A stretch of 64,000 bases of DNA, from positions 124,001 to 188,000 of the forward strand of contig NZ_QXTH01000011.1 in the NCBI RefSeq assembly GCF_003946865.1. The letters are read 5' to 3'. Source of the stretch: Antribacter gilvus. Lineage in GTDB: Bacteria > Actinomycetota > Actinomycetes > Actinomycetales > Cellulomonadaceae. Below are positions 1-9,079 of the stretch, in pieces (within the stretch, counting starts at the first letter, position 1; each line of letters opens with the position of its first letter). The notes beneath the pieces are model-generated. The model saw only the letters and a program-made list of their open reading frames with translations. It ran no database searches and was not told the DNA's origin. Made by a program: the position numbers and the translations under genes.

Positions 1-876
1 CTCCGCGCAGATGCCTGCGGCGAGCGTGCTCATGGCCTCCGCGCCGGGGTGCTTCCCGCCAGGGACGTCCGCACGCTCGAGGTAGCGCTTGGCGTACGCC
101 TCGCCGCCGTGGGGTGTCGCGCACGGCACCACGGGAAGGGTGGCCACCTCGCTCGGCAGTCCGACGACGAGGTAGCAGGTGCCGAGGTTCACCGCCCGTG
201 GGTCGGTGTCGACCACGAGATCGCCGGGGTCCTTGTCGGCCTGGGGCGCGGGAGGGGCGCTCGTGGTGTCGTCGGGCAGGGCCTCGGGTCCGTCGGCGAG
301 CTCGTCGCCCCGTCCGCGGAGCGAGCCGATGACGTCGTAGCCGAGGTCCAGGTCGCACGCGACGTCCCGGTGGCCCACCTCCCAGGAGGCCGAAGTGGGG
401 GAGATCGGCCACAGCGACGTGACCTCGCTGGTGTAGGTAGCCCCGGTGAAGTCCTCGAACTCCGGGATGCAGCGATTCCAGGCCGCGTCCTGGACGTCGT
501 CCTCGCCTTGCCACGGTCCGTCGGGCAGCTCTGTGACCGCGATGATCTCGCCGCGGTGCGGCTCGGCGCAGGGCACGACGTCGAGGGTGTAGACCTCGCC
601 CTCGCCTACCGCGAGGTGGCAGTCGCCCGCGAGCAGGTCCTCCCACCCGATACCGAAGCCACGGCCCGCGGGCTGGACGGCCGTGCGGAGCGGTTCCCCC
701 TCGTCGTCCGCGTGCGTGCCGAGGGCGACGGCAGCGGCCACAGCCCCTGCGAGCCCGAGTGCGACGGCCCCCGCGATCACGAGCCTGTGCGGCGTGTGGC
801 GTGCCGGGGGGTTGTCCGGCAGGGCCGACTTGTCGTGCGTCACAGGGTCCTCCGGTGCGGGTGGATCGTCGAGCAT
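1..876 (-). CDS. septum-formation-domain membrane protein (partial, C-terminus off window)
   Basis: The frame is open from an ATG at 874-876 down to base 1, so 292 codons are visible and the stop lies outside the window. The N-terminus is a Pro/Asp-rich cytoplasmic stretch of about 30 residues, followed by one hydrophobic segment (about 31-52) and a large extracytoplasmic part. The outer part contains two similar units, each opening with a Gly-x-Cys motif (GDCH, GTCY) and containing VPCAEPHRGE or VPCATPHGGE. This Cys/His pattern is typical of the actinobacterial Septum_form domain. The paired cysteines suggest disulfides outside the cell. The exact role is unknown. No clear Shine-Dalgarno precedes the ATG, so the start is approximate. 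Confidence 0.72.
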   Translation of the reverse strand, partial: MLDDPPAPEDPVTHDKSALPDNPPARHTPHRLVIAGAVALGLAGAVAAAVALGTHADDEGEPLRTAVQPAGRGFGIGWEDLLAGDCHLAVGEGEVYTLDVVPCAEPHRGEIIAVTELPDGPWQGEDDVQDAAWNRCIPEFEDFTGATYTSEVTSLWPISPTSASWEVGHRDVACDLDLGYDVIGSLRGRGDELADGPEALPDDTTSAPPAPQADKDPGDLVVDTDPRAVNLGTCYLVVGLPSEVATLPVVPCATPHGGEAYAKRYLERADVPGGKHPGAEAMSTLAAGICAE

Positions 877-1265
877 TTCTACCAGAGAAGCGAGGTGTCT
901 TTGACACGCGGACTCGGCGTTGGCAAGAGAAATGAGCGGGTGAAAATGTGAATTGTTGACTGATTGTCAGTACCTGGAAATGCCGGTCCGGGCCATTGTG
1001 TGTCGGCGTGGAAATGATTGCCTGGGGTCGGGTGAAGTCCTGTGTGACATTCCGTCGGTGATATCTGGCTACACCTTCTCGACCTGCAAGCTCGCAAATG
1101 GAAACCAGTGCCGGCGGTTTGTCAAATCATTCGCCGGATGTGAGGGCGTCGAACGCGTCTACACAACCTGGGGCGGGCCAGATAGGCGCCATGGGCATTC
1201 CCAGCACCAGTTCGCGCTCGCGATCGGCTGTGCCTGTGGAGAAATAAGCAGGGGGTGTCCCACGC
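877..1265. other. intergenic region with no convincing gene
   Basis: This divergent intergenic region of about 390 nt separates the minus-strand septum-formation gene from the plus-strand surface-protein operon, and it is less GC-rich than its surroundings. A short palindrome, TGAC-N5-GTCA, lies at 956-968 and could be an operator. An open frame at 953-1411 crosses the region, but its composition is unlike a protein and it overlaps the signal peptide of the next gene, so I do not call it. Confidence 0.5.
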
Positions 1266-2534
1266 ATGATCAGACGTCATCGCGCGGTCGCCGCCGTTGT
1301 CACAGCCGGGTTGATATCCGGCATCGTGACAACGGTGGTTGCGCCGGCGCAGGCGGAGACCGTGACGCATACAGCGTCGGTCGCGCTGCAGTCCTTTCCC
1401 GCCGTCCATGATGTCGAGCTTCAGCAGTTCGACGACCTCGGCGGCACATTGATCCTCGACAGCATCACGCTGAGCGGCTGGGTCTCGGGCACCGTCACGG
1501 GTGGCCTCGAGAACCTCAGCACGTACGAGGACAAGACGCTGACCGCCTCGGTCGACGCGAGCATCACCATCGACGGCCAGCTGGCCGAGTACACGGCAGA
1601 GGCCCACGACGCCCAGACCTTCACGCTGGCGCCGGGCGAGCAGATCAACTACGAGATCTCGGACGAGGGCACCACCTCGGCGACGACGACCGACCCTGGG
1701 GTGCTCGCCTCGTTCGTCGGTGATGGCTTCATCACGTACCCGGTCACGAGCGTGATCGAGACGACCGTGTCCGGGCCGGCGCCGTACGTGTCGACAGGTG
1801 TCGCCGTCGGCGAGGCCGAGGTGACGGTCTCGTACGAGTACCACCCGGCCCCCACGCAGACCATCGCGATCTACGTCTACGAGTGTGTGGACGGTCAGCA
1901 GTCGACGACGCCGGTGGTCTCGACGGTGGCTGATGCCACGGCGGGGATCTCGCAGGCGGGTCCGTTGCTGCCGACGCAGGTCGCGGCCGGGGTGCACGAG
2001 ACCACTGCTGTGGTGGGCCCGGAGTGGGAGTTCGTGGAGTGTGGTCAGGCGGGGGTGACCATCACCGATGGTCAGCACGCCTCGCAGCCGGGCACGGTCC
2101 CGGTGGGTGGCCACACGGATCTGTACTACTACGTGACCCAGGCCATCTGCTACTGCGACGTCACTGAGTACACCTACAAGCGGCCGCTGACCGTGCGCGT
2201 GTGGAAGGAGATCCAGGGCTGGGCCTACGAGAGCGGCCAGTGGGTCGACAAGGGAGATGACGGCTGGTACTCGCTGCCGGAGTCGTTCGGTGCGTTCCAC
2301 GACTGGGACGTCACCCACCTCGACGAGGGTCCGGCCTGGCTCCCGCCCGGCGTCTACGCCGGGAACCCGACCGCGACGTACCGCTACAAGGTGTCGGAGG
2401 GCACCCCGCTGACCTGGGAGTACTCGAACGTGTGGTCCGAGACCCCGCCGACGGAACCCGACCCGGCCCCGAACGGCTTCGGCTGGGTCGTCGACCAGAC
2501 CCGCACGATTCAGGTGGAGGTGCCATGCGTGTGA
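1266..2534 (+). CDS. secreted choice-of-anchor E domain protein
   Basis: The product has 422 residues. Residues 1-30 form a signal peptide (Arg-rich start, hydrophobic core, cleavage near PAQAET). Residues 35-195 match the choice-of-anchor E pattern: a QQFDDLGGTL motif, then Ser/Thr-rich beta strands, ending in a VTVSYEY strand. Residues 200-422 are a second region rich in Trp, Tyr and Thr with paired cysteines (CYCD). There is no C-terminal anchor, so the protein is secreted or held by its partner. Its stop overlaps the start of the next gene, which encodes a similar domain with a sortase tail, so the two are probably co-translated. Function is unknown; a surface or appendage component is plausible. 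Confidence 0.7.
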   Translation: MIRRHRAVAAVVTAGLISGIVTTVVAPAQAETVTHTASVALQSFPAVHDVELQQFDDLGGTLILDSITLSGWVSGTVTGGLENLSTYEDKTLTASVDASITIDGQLAEYTAEAHDAQTFTLAPGEQINYEISDEGTTSATTTDPGVLASFVGDGFITYPVTSVIETTVSGPAPYVSTGVAVGEAEVTVSYEYHPAPTQTIAIYVYECVDGQQSTTPVVSTVADATAGISQAGPLLPTQVAAGVHETTAVVGPEWEFVECGQAGVTITDGQHASQPGTVPVGGHTDLYYYVTQAICYCDVTEYTYKRPLTVRVWKEIQGWAYESGQWVDKGDDGWYSLPESFGAFHDWDVTHLDEGPAWLPPGVYAGNPTATYRYKVSEGTPLTWEYSNVWSETPPTEPDPAPNGFGWVVDQTRTIQVEVPCV

Positions 2535-3364
2535 TGCGAACAGCTTCGGCCCTGGTCGCCGTCGGGGTGCTGAGCATCGCCGGCATCGGCCCGGCCGCGG
2601 CGGAGACGACGCCGGAGGAGACCGCGACCTTCGACCTGGGCGACCTCGACCTGTCGGGCGAGGGAACCTTCCAGCAGTTCGACCCTGCACTGGGGACGCT
2701 GCAGTCGGTGGTGATCACCGCCGACGTCACCATGGACTTCGACGTCTGCCTGACGAACCTGAGCCAGGAGGCGAGCACCATCCCGGCGGGATCGGTGTCC
2801 GGCCTGGCGCCGGTCACGTTCGCAGGCGACATCGTGGCCACCGCCACCGGGGCGATGGACGTGCCCGGCGGCGAGCTCACCGCCAGCACGGGCGCCGACG
2901 CGTGCTCGGACTGGCTCGAGACCGGGACGGTGCCGACGGCGTCGGACTCGTTCTACTACACGGAGACCGATGTGTCGCCGTTCAGCGAGACGCTGACCGA
3001 CCCGGCACAGCTCGCCCTCTACACCGGGACGGGCACCGTGCCCTTCTCGTACGAGGCGTCGTCCATGTCGGATCTCGCCCAGCCGTCGGAGTGGACGATC
3101 ATCTTCCTCGCCGGCGGTTCGGGCAGCGCGACGATCTCGTACGTCTACGAGCCCGCGCCGGTCCCCACGCCGTCTCCCACGCCGTCGGCCTCGCCGACTC
3201 CCAGCGTGACGCCGGTCGCGGTGGCCCAGCCGACACCCCCGGCGGTCCCGCTGCCGGTCACGGGTGGTGACGTCGCAAAGGTGGTCCTCGTCGCAGGACT
3301 TCTCCTGGCAGGCGGCACGGCGGCCCTCGTGGTGGGCCGCAAGGTCCAGGCCCGCAAGGGCTGA
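2525..3364 (+). CDS. LPXTG-anchored choice-of-anchor E domain protein
   Basis: The product has 279 residues. It has a signal peptide (about 1-27, ending GPAAAE) and a choice-of-anchor E domain (about 30-215) with the QQFDPALGTLQSV motif. A Pro/Ser/Thr spacer (PTPSPTPSASPTPS) follows, then a cell-wall sorting signal: LPVTG, a hydrophobic helix and a basic tail ending RKVQARKG. Sortase should link it to peptidoglycan. The ATG at 2525 overlaps the upstream stop by 10 bases; the ATG at 2534 is an alternative, and both leave the signal peptide intact. GGTGGAGG at 2513-2520 is the likely ribosome site. Confidence 0.75.
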   Translation: MRVMRTASALVAVGVLSIAGIGPAAAETTPEETATFDLGDLDLSGEGTFQQFDPALGTLQSVVITADVTMDFDVCLTNLSQEASTIPAGSVSGLAPVTFAGDIVATATGAMDVPGGELTASTGADACSDWLETGTVPTASDSFYYTETDVSPFSETLTDPAQLALYTGTGTVPFSYEASSMSDLAQPSEWTIIFLAGGSGSATISYVYEPAPVPTPSPTPSASPTPSVTPVAVAQPTPPAVPLPVTGGDVAKVVLVAGLLLAGGTAALVVGRKVQARKG

Positions 3365-3370
3365 CCGACC

Positions 3371-3412
3371 CCTCGGCCGGTGGGGACGCCTCGAGCGCCC
3401 CACCGGCCGAGG
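3371..3412 (+). terminator. hairpin terminator of the surface-protein operon
   Basis: Two perfect 15-base arms (3371-3385 and 3398-3412) enclose a 12-base loop, seven bases after the stop of the LPXTG gene. No U-run follows, as is usual in high-GC actinobacteria. Confidence 0.7.
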
Positions 3413-3597
3413 CATCTGGTGCGGCACACGGACCGCCTCGCCGGCCAGGTGGAACGCCGGGGCGGCGGCGAAGTAGGCGGGAACGCCGACCAGCCCTCGC
3501 CCGGACAAGGCAGAAGTCCGCCCCGTTCGCGGGAGGAGCGATAAGCCCAGGCTTTCGGGCGTCGACCCGGATGTCGATTTGCTCAAGTCTGGGTGGT

Positions 3598-4974
3598 ATG
3601 TCCCTTTCGAGTCCGGAGACCTGGATATCACTCGACCGCCGTCCCGGTGAGACCCTGCGTCACGCGCTGCGCAGGACGCTGTGCGACGCGATCCGATCGG
3701 GCGCCTTGCGGCCGGGCGTGCGGCTCCCGGCGTCGCGTGTCCTCGCCGCCCACCTGGGTGTCTCACGGGGGGTGGTCAGCGATGCCTACGAACAGCTTCG
3801 GTCCGAGCGCTTCCTGGAGGTGCAGGGCCGGTCCGCCCCCGTCGTCGCAGGCCTCCGGGTGCAGGGCCGGCCGGGCGTCTCCGACCAGTCCCGGGCGCGG
3901 CCGCGGTACGACCTCGCGCCCGCGGTGCCGGACGCCGAGCTGTTCCCCTCAAAGCAGTGGCTCGGTGCCTACGAGGCCGCTGTGCGCGGAGACGCCGCGG
4001 TGGGGTGGAACCCGCCCGACCCGTGCGGAGAGCCCATCCTGCGGATCGAGCTCGCCGACTATCTCGGGCGGACGCGGGGGGTGATCGCCGACCCCGAGCT
4101 GATCATCATCACGCCGAGCTCGGCCCGGGGCGTCGAGCTCCTCCTCGCAGCCCTCGCCCGACGAGGGGTCCGCTCCGTGGCGGTCGAGGACCCGTCGCAC
4201 ATGGAGCGCCGCGAGCAGATCCGGGCGGCCGGTCTGCGGGTGGTGCCCCAGCCCGTCGACGCCGAGGGAGTGGTCGTCGACGGGCTGGAGGCCGACGCCC
4301 TCCTCGTCACCTCGGCCCACCAGTTCCCGACCGGTCTCCAGCTGAGCGAGGATCGGCGGCGCGAGGTGGTCCGGTGGGCGCACTGCACCGGAGCCTGGCT
4401 CCTGGAGCAGGGCAGCGGCTCCGAGCTCTCGGGCGGGGCTACGCCCGGCCGGGCGCTCCAGCACCAGGCCCCGGGACGGGTGGTCCATCTCGGCGCGACG
4501 TGCCACACGCTGGCGCCGTTGATCAGCCTCGGCTGGATGACCGTGCCGAGGTCGTTGGTCCGGGACGTCCACGATGTCCTCGCCTCCGCCGAGGCCTCCG
4601 GCAGGCTCGAGCAGCTGGCGCTGGCGCGTCTGATCTCGACCGGGGACTACGACCGCCACCTCCGTCGCGCCCGGGCCGTCTATCGCCGACGGCGGGACGC
4701 CCTGGTCACGGCCCTGAACGACCAGCTCCTGGACCTGGGGCTCAGGTTCGACCTCGTGGGCACCGACGCCGTCATCCACCTCCCTCCGCAGGCCGACGAC
4801 CAGGCGATCGCCCGGGCGGCGACACGCGCTCGACTGAGGGTCGCGGCGCTGTCGACCTTCTACGCGTCGTCCGCCTCGCCGAAGGGCCTGGTGGTCGGCT
4901 CGGCACGGCTGCGGGTGCCCACCGCGGCGGCGGCCGTCAGCCTCCTCTGCCGGATCATCGCCCCTCACCTGTGA
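3598..4974 (+). CDS. MocR/PdxR-type GntR regulator with degenerate aminotransferase domain
   Basis: From the ATG at 3598 the protein has 458 residues; an in-frame ATG at 3571 would add nine. Residues about 12-80 are a GntR winged helix (RLPASRVLAAHLGVSRG). The rest is a fold-type I aminotransferase-like domain containing the family hallmark TSAHQFPTG. The PLP site is altered. The usual SKTLAP segment reads CHTLAP, with His303 where the Schiff-base lysine should be, and the usual acidic DDYDSEF stretch reads EQGSGSEL (270-277). It probably senses something other than PLP, or acts without a cofactor. It ends tail-to-tail with, and overlaps by 20 bp, the lipoprotein gene on the other strand. Confidence 0.75.
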   Translation: MSLSSPETWISLDRRPGETLRHALRRTLCDAIRSGALRPGVRLPASRVLAAHLGVSRGVVSDAYEQLRSERFLEVQGRSAPVVAGLRVQGRPGVSDQSRARPRYDLAPAVPDAELFPSKQWLGAYEAAVRGDAAVGWNPPDPCGEPILRIELADYLGRTRGVIADPELIIITPSSARGVELLLAALARRGVRSVAVEDPSHMERREQIRAAGLRVVPQPVDAEGVVVDGLEADALLVTSAHQFPTGLQLSEDRRREVVRWAHCTGAWLLEQGSGSELSGGATPGRALQHQAPGRVVHLGATCHTLAPLISLGWMTVPRSLVRDVHDVLASAEASGRLEQLALARLISTGDYDRHLRRARAVYRRRRDALVTALNDQLLDLGLRFDLVGTDAVIHLPPQADDQAIARAATRARLRVAALSTFYASSASPKGLVVGSARLRVPTAAAAVSLLCRIIAPHL

Positions 4975-5824
4975 CCGGGCCGGCCGTCCCAGCGGCTTCG
5001 AGGACGGCATGCGCGGCGCGCACGAGTGCGTCCTTGTCCGCCTTGGCCGCGTCGAACCCTGCCCGGTCCGCGTCGATCATCTCCGTCTGGATCTCCACGT
5101 CGACCGCGTGCCAGACGCCGATCAGACCTGTGGCGACCTTGCACTCCACGTCAGCAGTGGCCACGGCCGGCTCTTCGGGAGCTGGCGTGCCTTCCGTGAA
5201 CCTCGGGTCGTTCGGCGGGTCCCACGGGTCGTCGTACGTGTACCCCCGGTCTGCCATGCAGTCGGACCACGCAGCGAAGACGCGGACGACACGCGGGTCC
5301 TCCATGGCCTTCGTGACGCTCTGGATGTCGACGTCCCGCGCGAGCTGCGAGCTCCCGAGGTCGCCGCCGAGGGCCGTGATCGCTTCGCCGGCGCAGCCAC
5401 CGTCGGGAACCGGCCCGCTGCCGGCCGCCGGGGAGCCGGCCGCAGGAGGCTCACCGGAGAGGATCGCCTCCTCGGCCGGCGACAGCTCCGAGGAGTCCGC
5501 CTGCCTCCCGCGCTCCTCCACGTGATAGCCGCCCCTCGCGGCGAGCCCCGGGTCGGCGATGCCGTACCGGCGCTCGGTGTGCGAGAACGGCCGACCGGTC
5601 GGGACCGGGAGGTCGACGTCGAGGCCGAACCGGTGCGAGCACCGGTTCACCAGGAACGAGAAGGCTGTGCTGATCTCCCGGTGCTCGTCGTCCGAGAGGA
5701 GGTACGGCATGACGGGGAGCTCGAGGTCGGCCGCCGTCGGACCCGAGGATGCGACCGGGGCGCATGCGGCCAGCGCCGCGAGACAGGCGACGAGGACCGC
5801 GGGACGACGGGACAGTCCCCGCAC
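4955..5824 (-). CDS. lipoprotein of unknown function
   Basis: The frame begins at a GTG at 5822-5824 and gives 289 residues. The N-terminus is a lipoprotein signal (RRPAVLVACLAALAAC, lipobox LAAC), so the mature protein should be anchored to the outer face of the membrane. Features include two conserved-looking cysteines, SDCMADRGYTYDDPW near residue 180, and an alpha-helical C-terminus. The overall plan (a LELP motif, a helix with C, a Cys-containing repeat, a C-terminal helix ending AAHAVLEAAG) is shared with the broken lipoprotein gene at 13758-14779, so the two are paralogues. Function is unknown. Confidence 0.65.
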   Translation of the reverse strand: MRGLSRRPAVLVACLAALAACAPVASSGPTAADLELPVMPYLLSDDEHREISTAFSFLVNRCSHRFGLDVDLPVPTGRPFSHTERRYGIADPGLAARGGYHVEERGRQADSSELSPAEEAILSGEPPAAGSPAAGSGPVPDGGCAGEAITALGGDLGSSQLARDVDIQSVTKAMEDPRVVRVFAAWSDCMADRGYTYDDPWDPPNDPRFTEGTPAPEEPAVATADVECKVATGLIGVWHAVDVEIQTEMIDADRAGFDAAKADKDALVRAAHAVLEAAGTAGPVTGEGR

Positions 5825-5848
5825 GCCCCACCATGGCCCGCCGTGCGC

Positions 5849-5883
5849 CCGGACCCGGCCGGCCGAGGCCGAGCCGGGTCCGG
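5849..5883 (-). terminator. hairpin terminator after the I36-like gene
   Basis: Perfect 11-base arms (5849-5859 and 5873-5883) enclose a GC-rich 13-base loop. The hairpin lies just past the stop of the minus-strand inhibitor gene and before the lipoprotein start. Confidence 0.6.
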
Positions 5884-5898
5884 ACGCACGCTGGTGGC

Positions 5899-6288
5899 TC
5901 AGAAGAACCACTTGAAGCTCGCGTTGTCGTTCCAGGTCCGGACGAGGTTGCCCGAGCCGTAGGGCGGGAACTCGTCGTAGACCCCGGTGTAGTTCTCGTT
6001 GTAGTACACGCGCAGCGTGCCGTAGTCGTGGTTGCGCACCGAGGCCGAGTTGTTCTTCACGTACTGGCCGGCCCCGGCACCCGGCGAGAGGAACCGCAGG
6101 GTGCTGAAGTCGACCCGGGGGGAGTACAGGTCGATCTTCGCCCCTCCGAAGTTGCTGTCCCAGTAGAAGCACGCCTCACGGTGCTCGCACACGCCGTTGA
6201 GCTCCACTGCCTGTGCGGGTACCGCGGCACCGATGCCCAGACCGGCGGCCACGGCCGCGACGGCCACGAGCCTCTTCATGATTCGCAT
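5899..6288 (-). CDS. secreted peptidase-inhibitor I36-family-like protein
   Basis: The product has 129 residues from the ATG at 6286-6288, which has an AAGGGG ribosome site about six bases upstream; this is preferred over a longer reading from 6384. Residues 1-28 are a signal peptide ending in PAQA. The mature part is small and rich in aromatic residues. It has a Cys pair (GVCEHREACFYWD) and two repeated strands, GGAKIDLYSP and NYTGVYDEFPP, typical of the small I36/beta-gamma-crystallin-like secreted actinobacterial proteins. It presumably acts outside the cell as a protease inhibitor or structural protein; the target cannot be read from sequence. Confidence 0.7.
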   Translation of the reverse strand: MRIMKRLVAVAAVAAGLGIGAAVPAQAVELNGVCEHREACFYWDSNFGGAKIDLYSPRVDFSTLRFLSPGAGAGQYVKNNSASVRNHDYGTLRVYYNENYTGVYDEFPPYGSGNLVRTWNDNASFKWFF

Positions 6289-6427
6289 AACAGACCCCTT
6301 GTTCCGTGGTGATGTGTTCCGACGAGTTGTGATCAACCCGCCGAACCGATCGTCACATCGGCACATCCCGGATAAAAGGTCCACGAGCGCCCGCAGAAAT
6401 GAGGCCAGCGGGAGATGCGGGCGGGGC

Positions 6428-7573
6428 CTACTCCAGGGGCCCCAGCAGCGACTGCGCGATCGTCGCGTGCGCCGACTCGTCGTCGGACGGGTGGAAGATC
6501 CCCGCCAGGACGTCGCGGTAGAGCCGTCCCAGCTCGGAGCCGCTGAAGTACGTCGACCCGCCCGAGGACCGCACCGCCTGGTCCACCACCAACCGCGCCA
6601 CCTCCGTGGCGCGGACCTTGAGCCCGGCCGTGGCCCGGAACCAGCCGGCGCCCCGGTCCTCGCCCGCGTCGATCGCCCCGGTGAGGGCGTCGAGCTGGAG
6701 CCAGATCCCGTCGAGGGCCAGCGCGGCGTCGGCGATGCGCCACCGGATGTCCGGGTCCTGCGACAGCCGCTTGCCCGTCTTCATGGACGACCGCCGCTCC
6801 GCTGCCTCGACGGCGAGCTCGAGCGCCCGGTCCGCGATCCCCGTGTAGACGGACGCGAGCAGCAGCTCGAACGACGTGAAGATCCCGACGACGTACGGGT
6901 CGAGCGTCGGGCCGGGCGCGAGCCGCCGCAGCACGCGCGACGCCGGGGCGTGCGCTCCCTCCAGCACCGTCGTGCGCGACTGCGACGCGCGCATGCCGAT
7001 CGTGTCCCAGTCGTCGAGGATGTCGAACCCGCCGCCGTCGCGTGTGACGAACGCGTGGACCAGGCGCGGCCCGTCCTCCGACGTGTCGTCGCGCCCCAGC
7101 ACGCCGAGGCGTGTCCACGCGGGCGAGTTCGACGTGAAGATCTTCTTGCCGTAGAACGCGTAGCCTCCGGAGCCGTCGGGCCGCGCCTCGGTGCGCGAGC
7201 CCAGCAGGACCAGATCGTTGCCCGACTCGGAGTACCCGAACCCGAACACCTCGCCCGCGGCCGCCTCCTCCAGCAGCCAGTCGAGCGACGAGTCGCCGCG
7301 AGCGTGCAGGTAGCGGGCCACTCCCGTCCAGACGTGGTGCATGTTGACGGCCAGCGCCGTGGCGGGGGCAGCCGCCGCGAGCCGCGCCTGCTCGCGTGCG
7401 ACGTCGCGCAGCGTCAGCCCGGGGCCCCCGAGCTGCGCCGGCACGAGCGCGGCGAGATAGCCGGCGGCCTTCAGGTCCTCGAGGTCCTCGGTGAAGAAGG
7501 AGTTCTCCCGGTCGTATCCCGCGGCCCGGCCGCGAACGGTGTCCAGCAGGTCGTCGGTCAGGATCTGCGTCAT
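6428..7573 (-). CDS. acyl-CoA dehydrogenase family protein
   Basis: From the ATG at 7571-7573 the protein has 381 residues, normal for the family. It shows the acyl-CoA dehydrogenase layout: helical N-domain (about 1-115), a beta middle domain with GYAFYGKKIFTSNSP and a DDWDTIGMRASQSRT segment at the flavin-binding edge, and a helical C-domain ending in RDVLAGIFHPSDDESAH. These enzymes use FAD; some members are monooxygenases (DszC-like) and substrate cannot be inferred. It lies downstream of the PucR-type gene on the same strand, 48 bp away, and could share its transcript. An ATG at 7594 would add seven residues. Confidence 0.8.
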   Translation of the reverse strand: MTQILTDDLLDTVRGRAAGYDRENSFFTEDLEDLKAAGYLAALVPAQLGGPGLTLRDVAREQARLAAAAPATALAVNMHHVWTGVARYLHARGDSSLDWLLEEAAAGEVFGFGYSESGNDLVLLGSRTEARPDGSGGYAFYGKKIFTSNSPAWTRLGVLGRDDTSEDGPRLVHAFVTRDGGGFDILDDWDTIGMRASQSRTTVLEGAHAPASRVLRRLAPGPTLDPYVVGIFTSFELLLASVYTGIADRALELAVEAAERRSSMKTGKRLSQDPDIRWRIADAALALDGIWLQLDALTGAIDAGEDRGAGWFRATAGLKVRATEVARLVVDQAVRSSGGSTYFSGSELGRLYRDVLAGIFHPSDDESAHATIAQSLLGPLE

Positions 7574-7621
7574 GCTCCCGACGCTACGCCGCACCCGGTG
7601 GGGGTCGCGCGGTGTCGTGCG

Positions 7622-8908
7622 TCACGCCGTCCCGTGCAGGCGGCGGGCGCGTACGGCGGCGTAGAGCTCGGCCGCGTCGCGCGGGTGGTTCACGTCCCGA
7701 CCGGTCAGCTCCGTCACCCGTGCGAGCCGGTTGAGGACCGTGTTCCGGTGGCAGTGGAGCTCCTTCGCGGCGCGGGTGGACGATCCTCCGGCGTCGAACC
7801 AGGCTTCCAGGGTGCGCACGAGCAGCTCCTCGTCGCGCGCGTCTCGGCCGCTCAACCCGGCGAGGACGGAGGCGGCGAGCTCGCCGGCCCGGGCGACGTC
7901 GGAGACCAGGAGCGCGTCCAGCGGCGCCGACCCGTACCGGACCGTTCCCGTGGCGTGGGGCGACAGGCACTGCAGCGCAGTGCGGGCCTGGTCGAGCGCC
8001 GCCGACGCCTGCGCCAGGGTGGTGAACGGCCTGCTCAGCCCCGCCCGGCCGTCGCGTACGCAGGCCTCCGCGGCGGCGGCCGCCTCCTCGGCGGTAGCCG
8101 CCGCAACGAGACCGAGTCGCTCTCCGCCGTGGTCCACCCAGCGTGCGGCCAGGCCCCGGGCGGCCACCTCGCTCGCCGAGAGCGCGGGCCCCTGCTGCCC
8201 GATGCCGGCCGCTCGCCCAGGTGCACGGGCCCGGCCCGTCGTCGGGCGCGGAACCGGACCTGTCCGGCGCGCCGGGTGGGTCCGGGGTCCAGGTCCTGGC
8301 CCGGGAGCGGGGCGCGGGCCGGCGTCCGCAGCCACCACGACGAACACGCCCCGCTCCGGCAGCCGCAGCGTGCGGCGCGCGGCCTCACGGTGCGGGTCGG
8401 ACCCGTCGAGGATCCCGAGGAGCGCAGCCTCCCGGGCTGCGCGGACGCCCGCCGCGCGCTCGGCAGCGGCCCAGCGGTAGGCGTCGGTGGCCGCGCTCGA
8501 ATAGCGGTCGATCGCCGCCCAGACCCGCGACGAGAGGCTGACCAGCGCCGACGGGTCCGGACTGAGCGTCGCGCGTGCGGTGAGCTCGTCCCAGAGGAGC
8601 ATGCCGGCGACCCGGTAGGCGCGCAGCACGTTCTCCAGGGGAGCCCCGGCGAGGGCTGCGGCCTGCCCCGCCCGCCGAGCGGGCGCGAGCGACTCGGGGT
8701 CGCCCGCCAGGCCCGCGAGCAGCTCGACCAGGTTGGCCCGGGCGAGCCCGCGGACCTGGTCCGGCGTGATCGTCGGGTCACCGTCGAGGGCGCCGGGCGG
8801 CAGGGCGCCCTGGGTCACCAGATCCGTCAGCTGGTCGACCTGCTCGCGCAGGTCGTGCAGCGCCGGGCAGGTAGGGCGGGCCGGTTCCCGAACCGCAATG
8901 TCCGACAT
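7622..8908 (-). CDS. PucR/CdaR-type transcriptional regulator
   Basis: The product has 428 residues. The C-terminus (about 365-425) is the PucR helix-turn-helix, with [18 protein letters not shown] followed by [19 protein letters not shown]. The N-terminal part is a helical sensory region and the middle carries a GGDEF-like CdaR segment. A Pro/Gly/Arg-rich stretch near residues 195-235 is a low-complexity insertion. The gene is transcribed divergently from the aldehyde dehydrogenase at 9080, and the 171-bp space between them should hold both promoters. The simplest inference is control of that aldehyde/acid utilisation pair. Confidence 0.75.
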   Translation of the reverse strand: MSDIAVREPARPTCPALHDLREQVDQLTDLVTQGALPPGALDGDPTITPDQVRGLARANLVELLAGLAGDPESLAPARRAGQAAALAGAPLENVLRAYRVAGMLLWDELTARATLSPDPSALVSLSSRVWAAIDRYSSAATDAYRWAAAERAAGVRAAREAALLGILDGSDPHREAARRTLRLPERGVFVVVAADAGPRPAPGPGPGPRTHPARRTGPVPRPTTGRARAPGRAAGIGQQGPALSASEVAARGLAARWVDHGGERLGLVAAATAEEAAAAAEACVRDGRAGLSRPFTTLAQASAALDQARTALQCLSPHATGTVRYGSAPLDALLVSDVARAGELAASVLAGLSGRDARDEELLVRTLEAWFDAGGSSTRAAKELHCHRNTVLNRLARVTELTGRDVNHPRDAAELYAAVRARRLHGTA

Positions 8909-9079
8909 GGGGGGAGACTACCCACGAGGGACCGATTGTGCATTCGCACAGAAATTGTCAACCAACGGAGTGCCGGGGACCCTGGCGCTGAGACCACGTA
9001 TCACGCCACACTGAGGGGCGGTGGCCCCCTCGCAGGGGGACGGGGCCGCTACCGTTCCGACGATCGAGGGAGATCTGCG

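Noticed and set aside
953-1411. Open frame of about 150 codons in the intergenic region
   Set aside because: Cys/Arg-rich composition with no domain; it overlaps the signal peptide of a real gene and has no ribosome site.
6197-9079. Upstream continuation of the aldehyde dehydrogenase frame
   Set aside because: It is antisense to the acyl-CoA dehydrogenase and PucR genes; the real start is ATG 9080.
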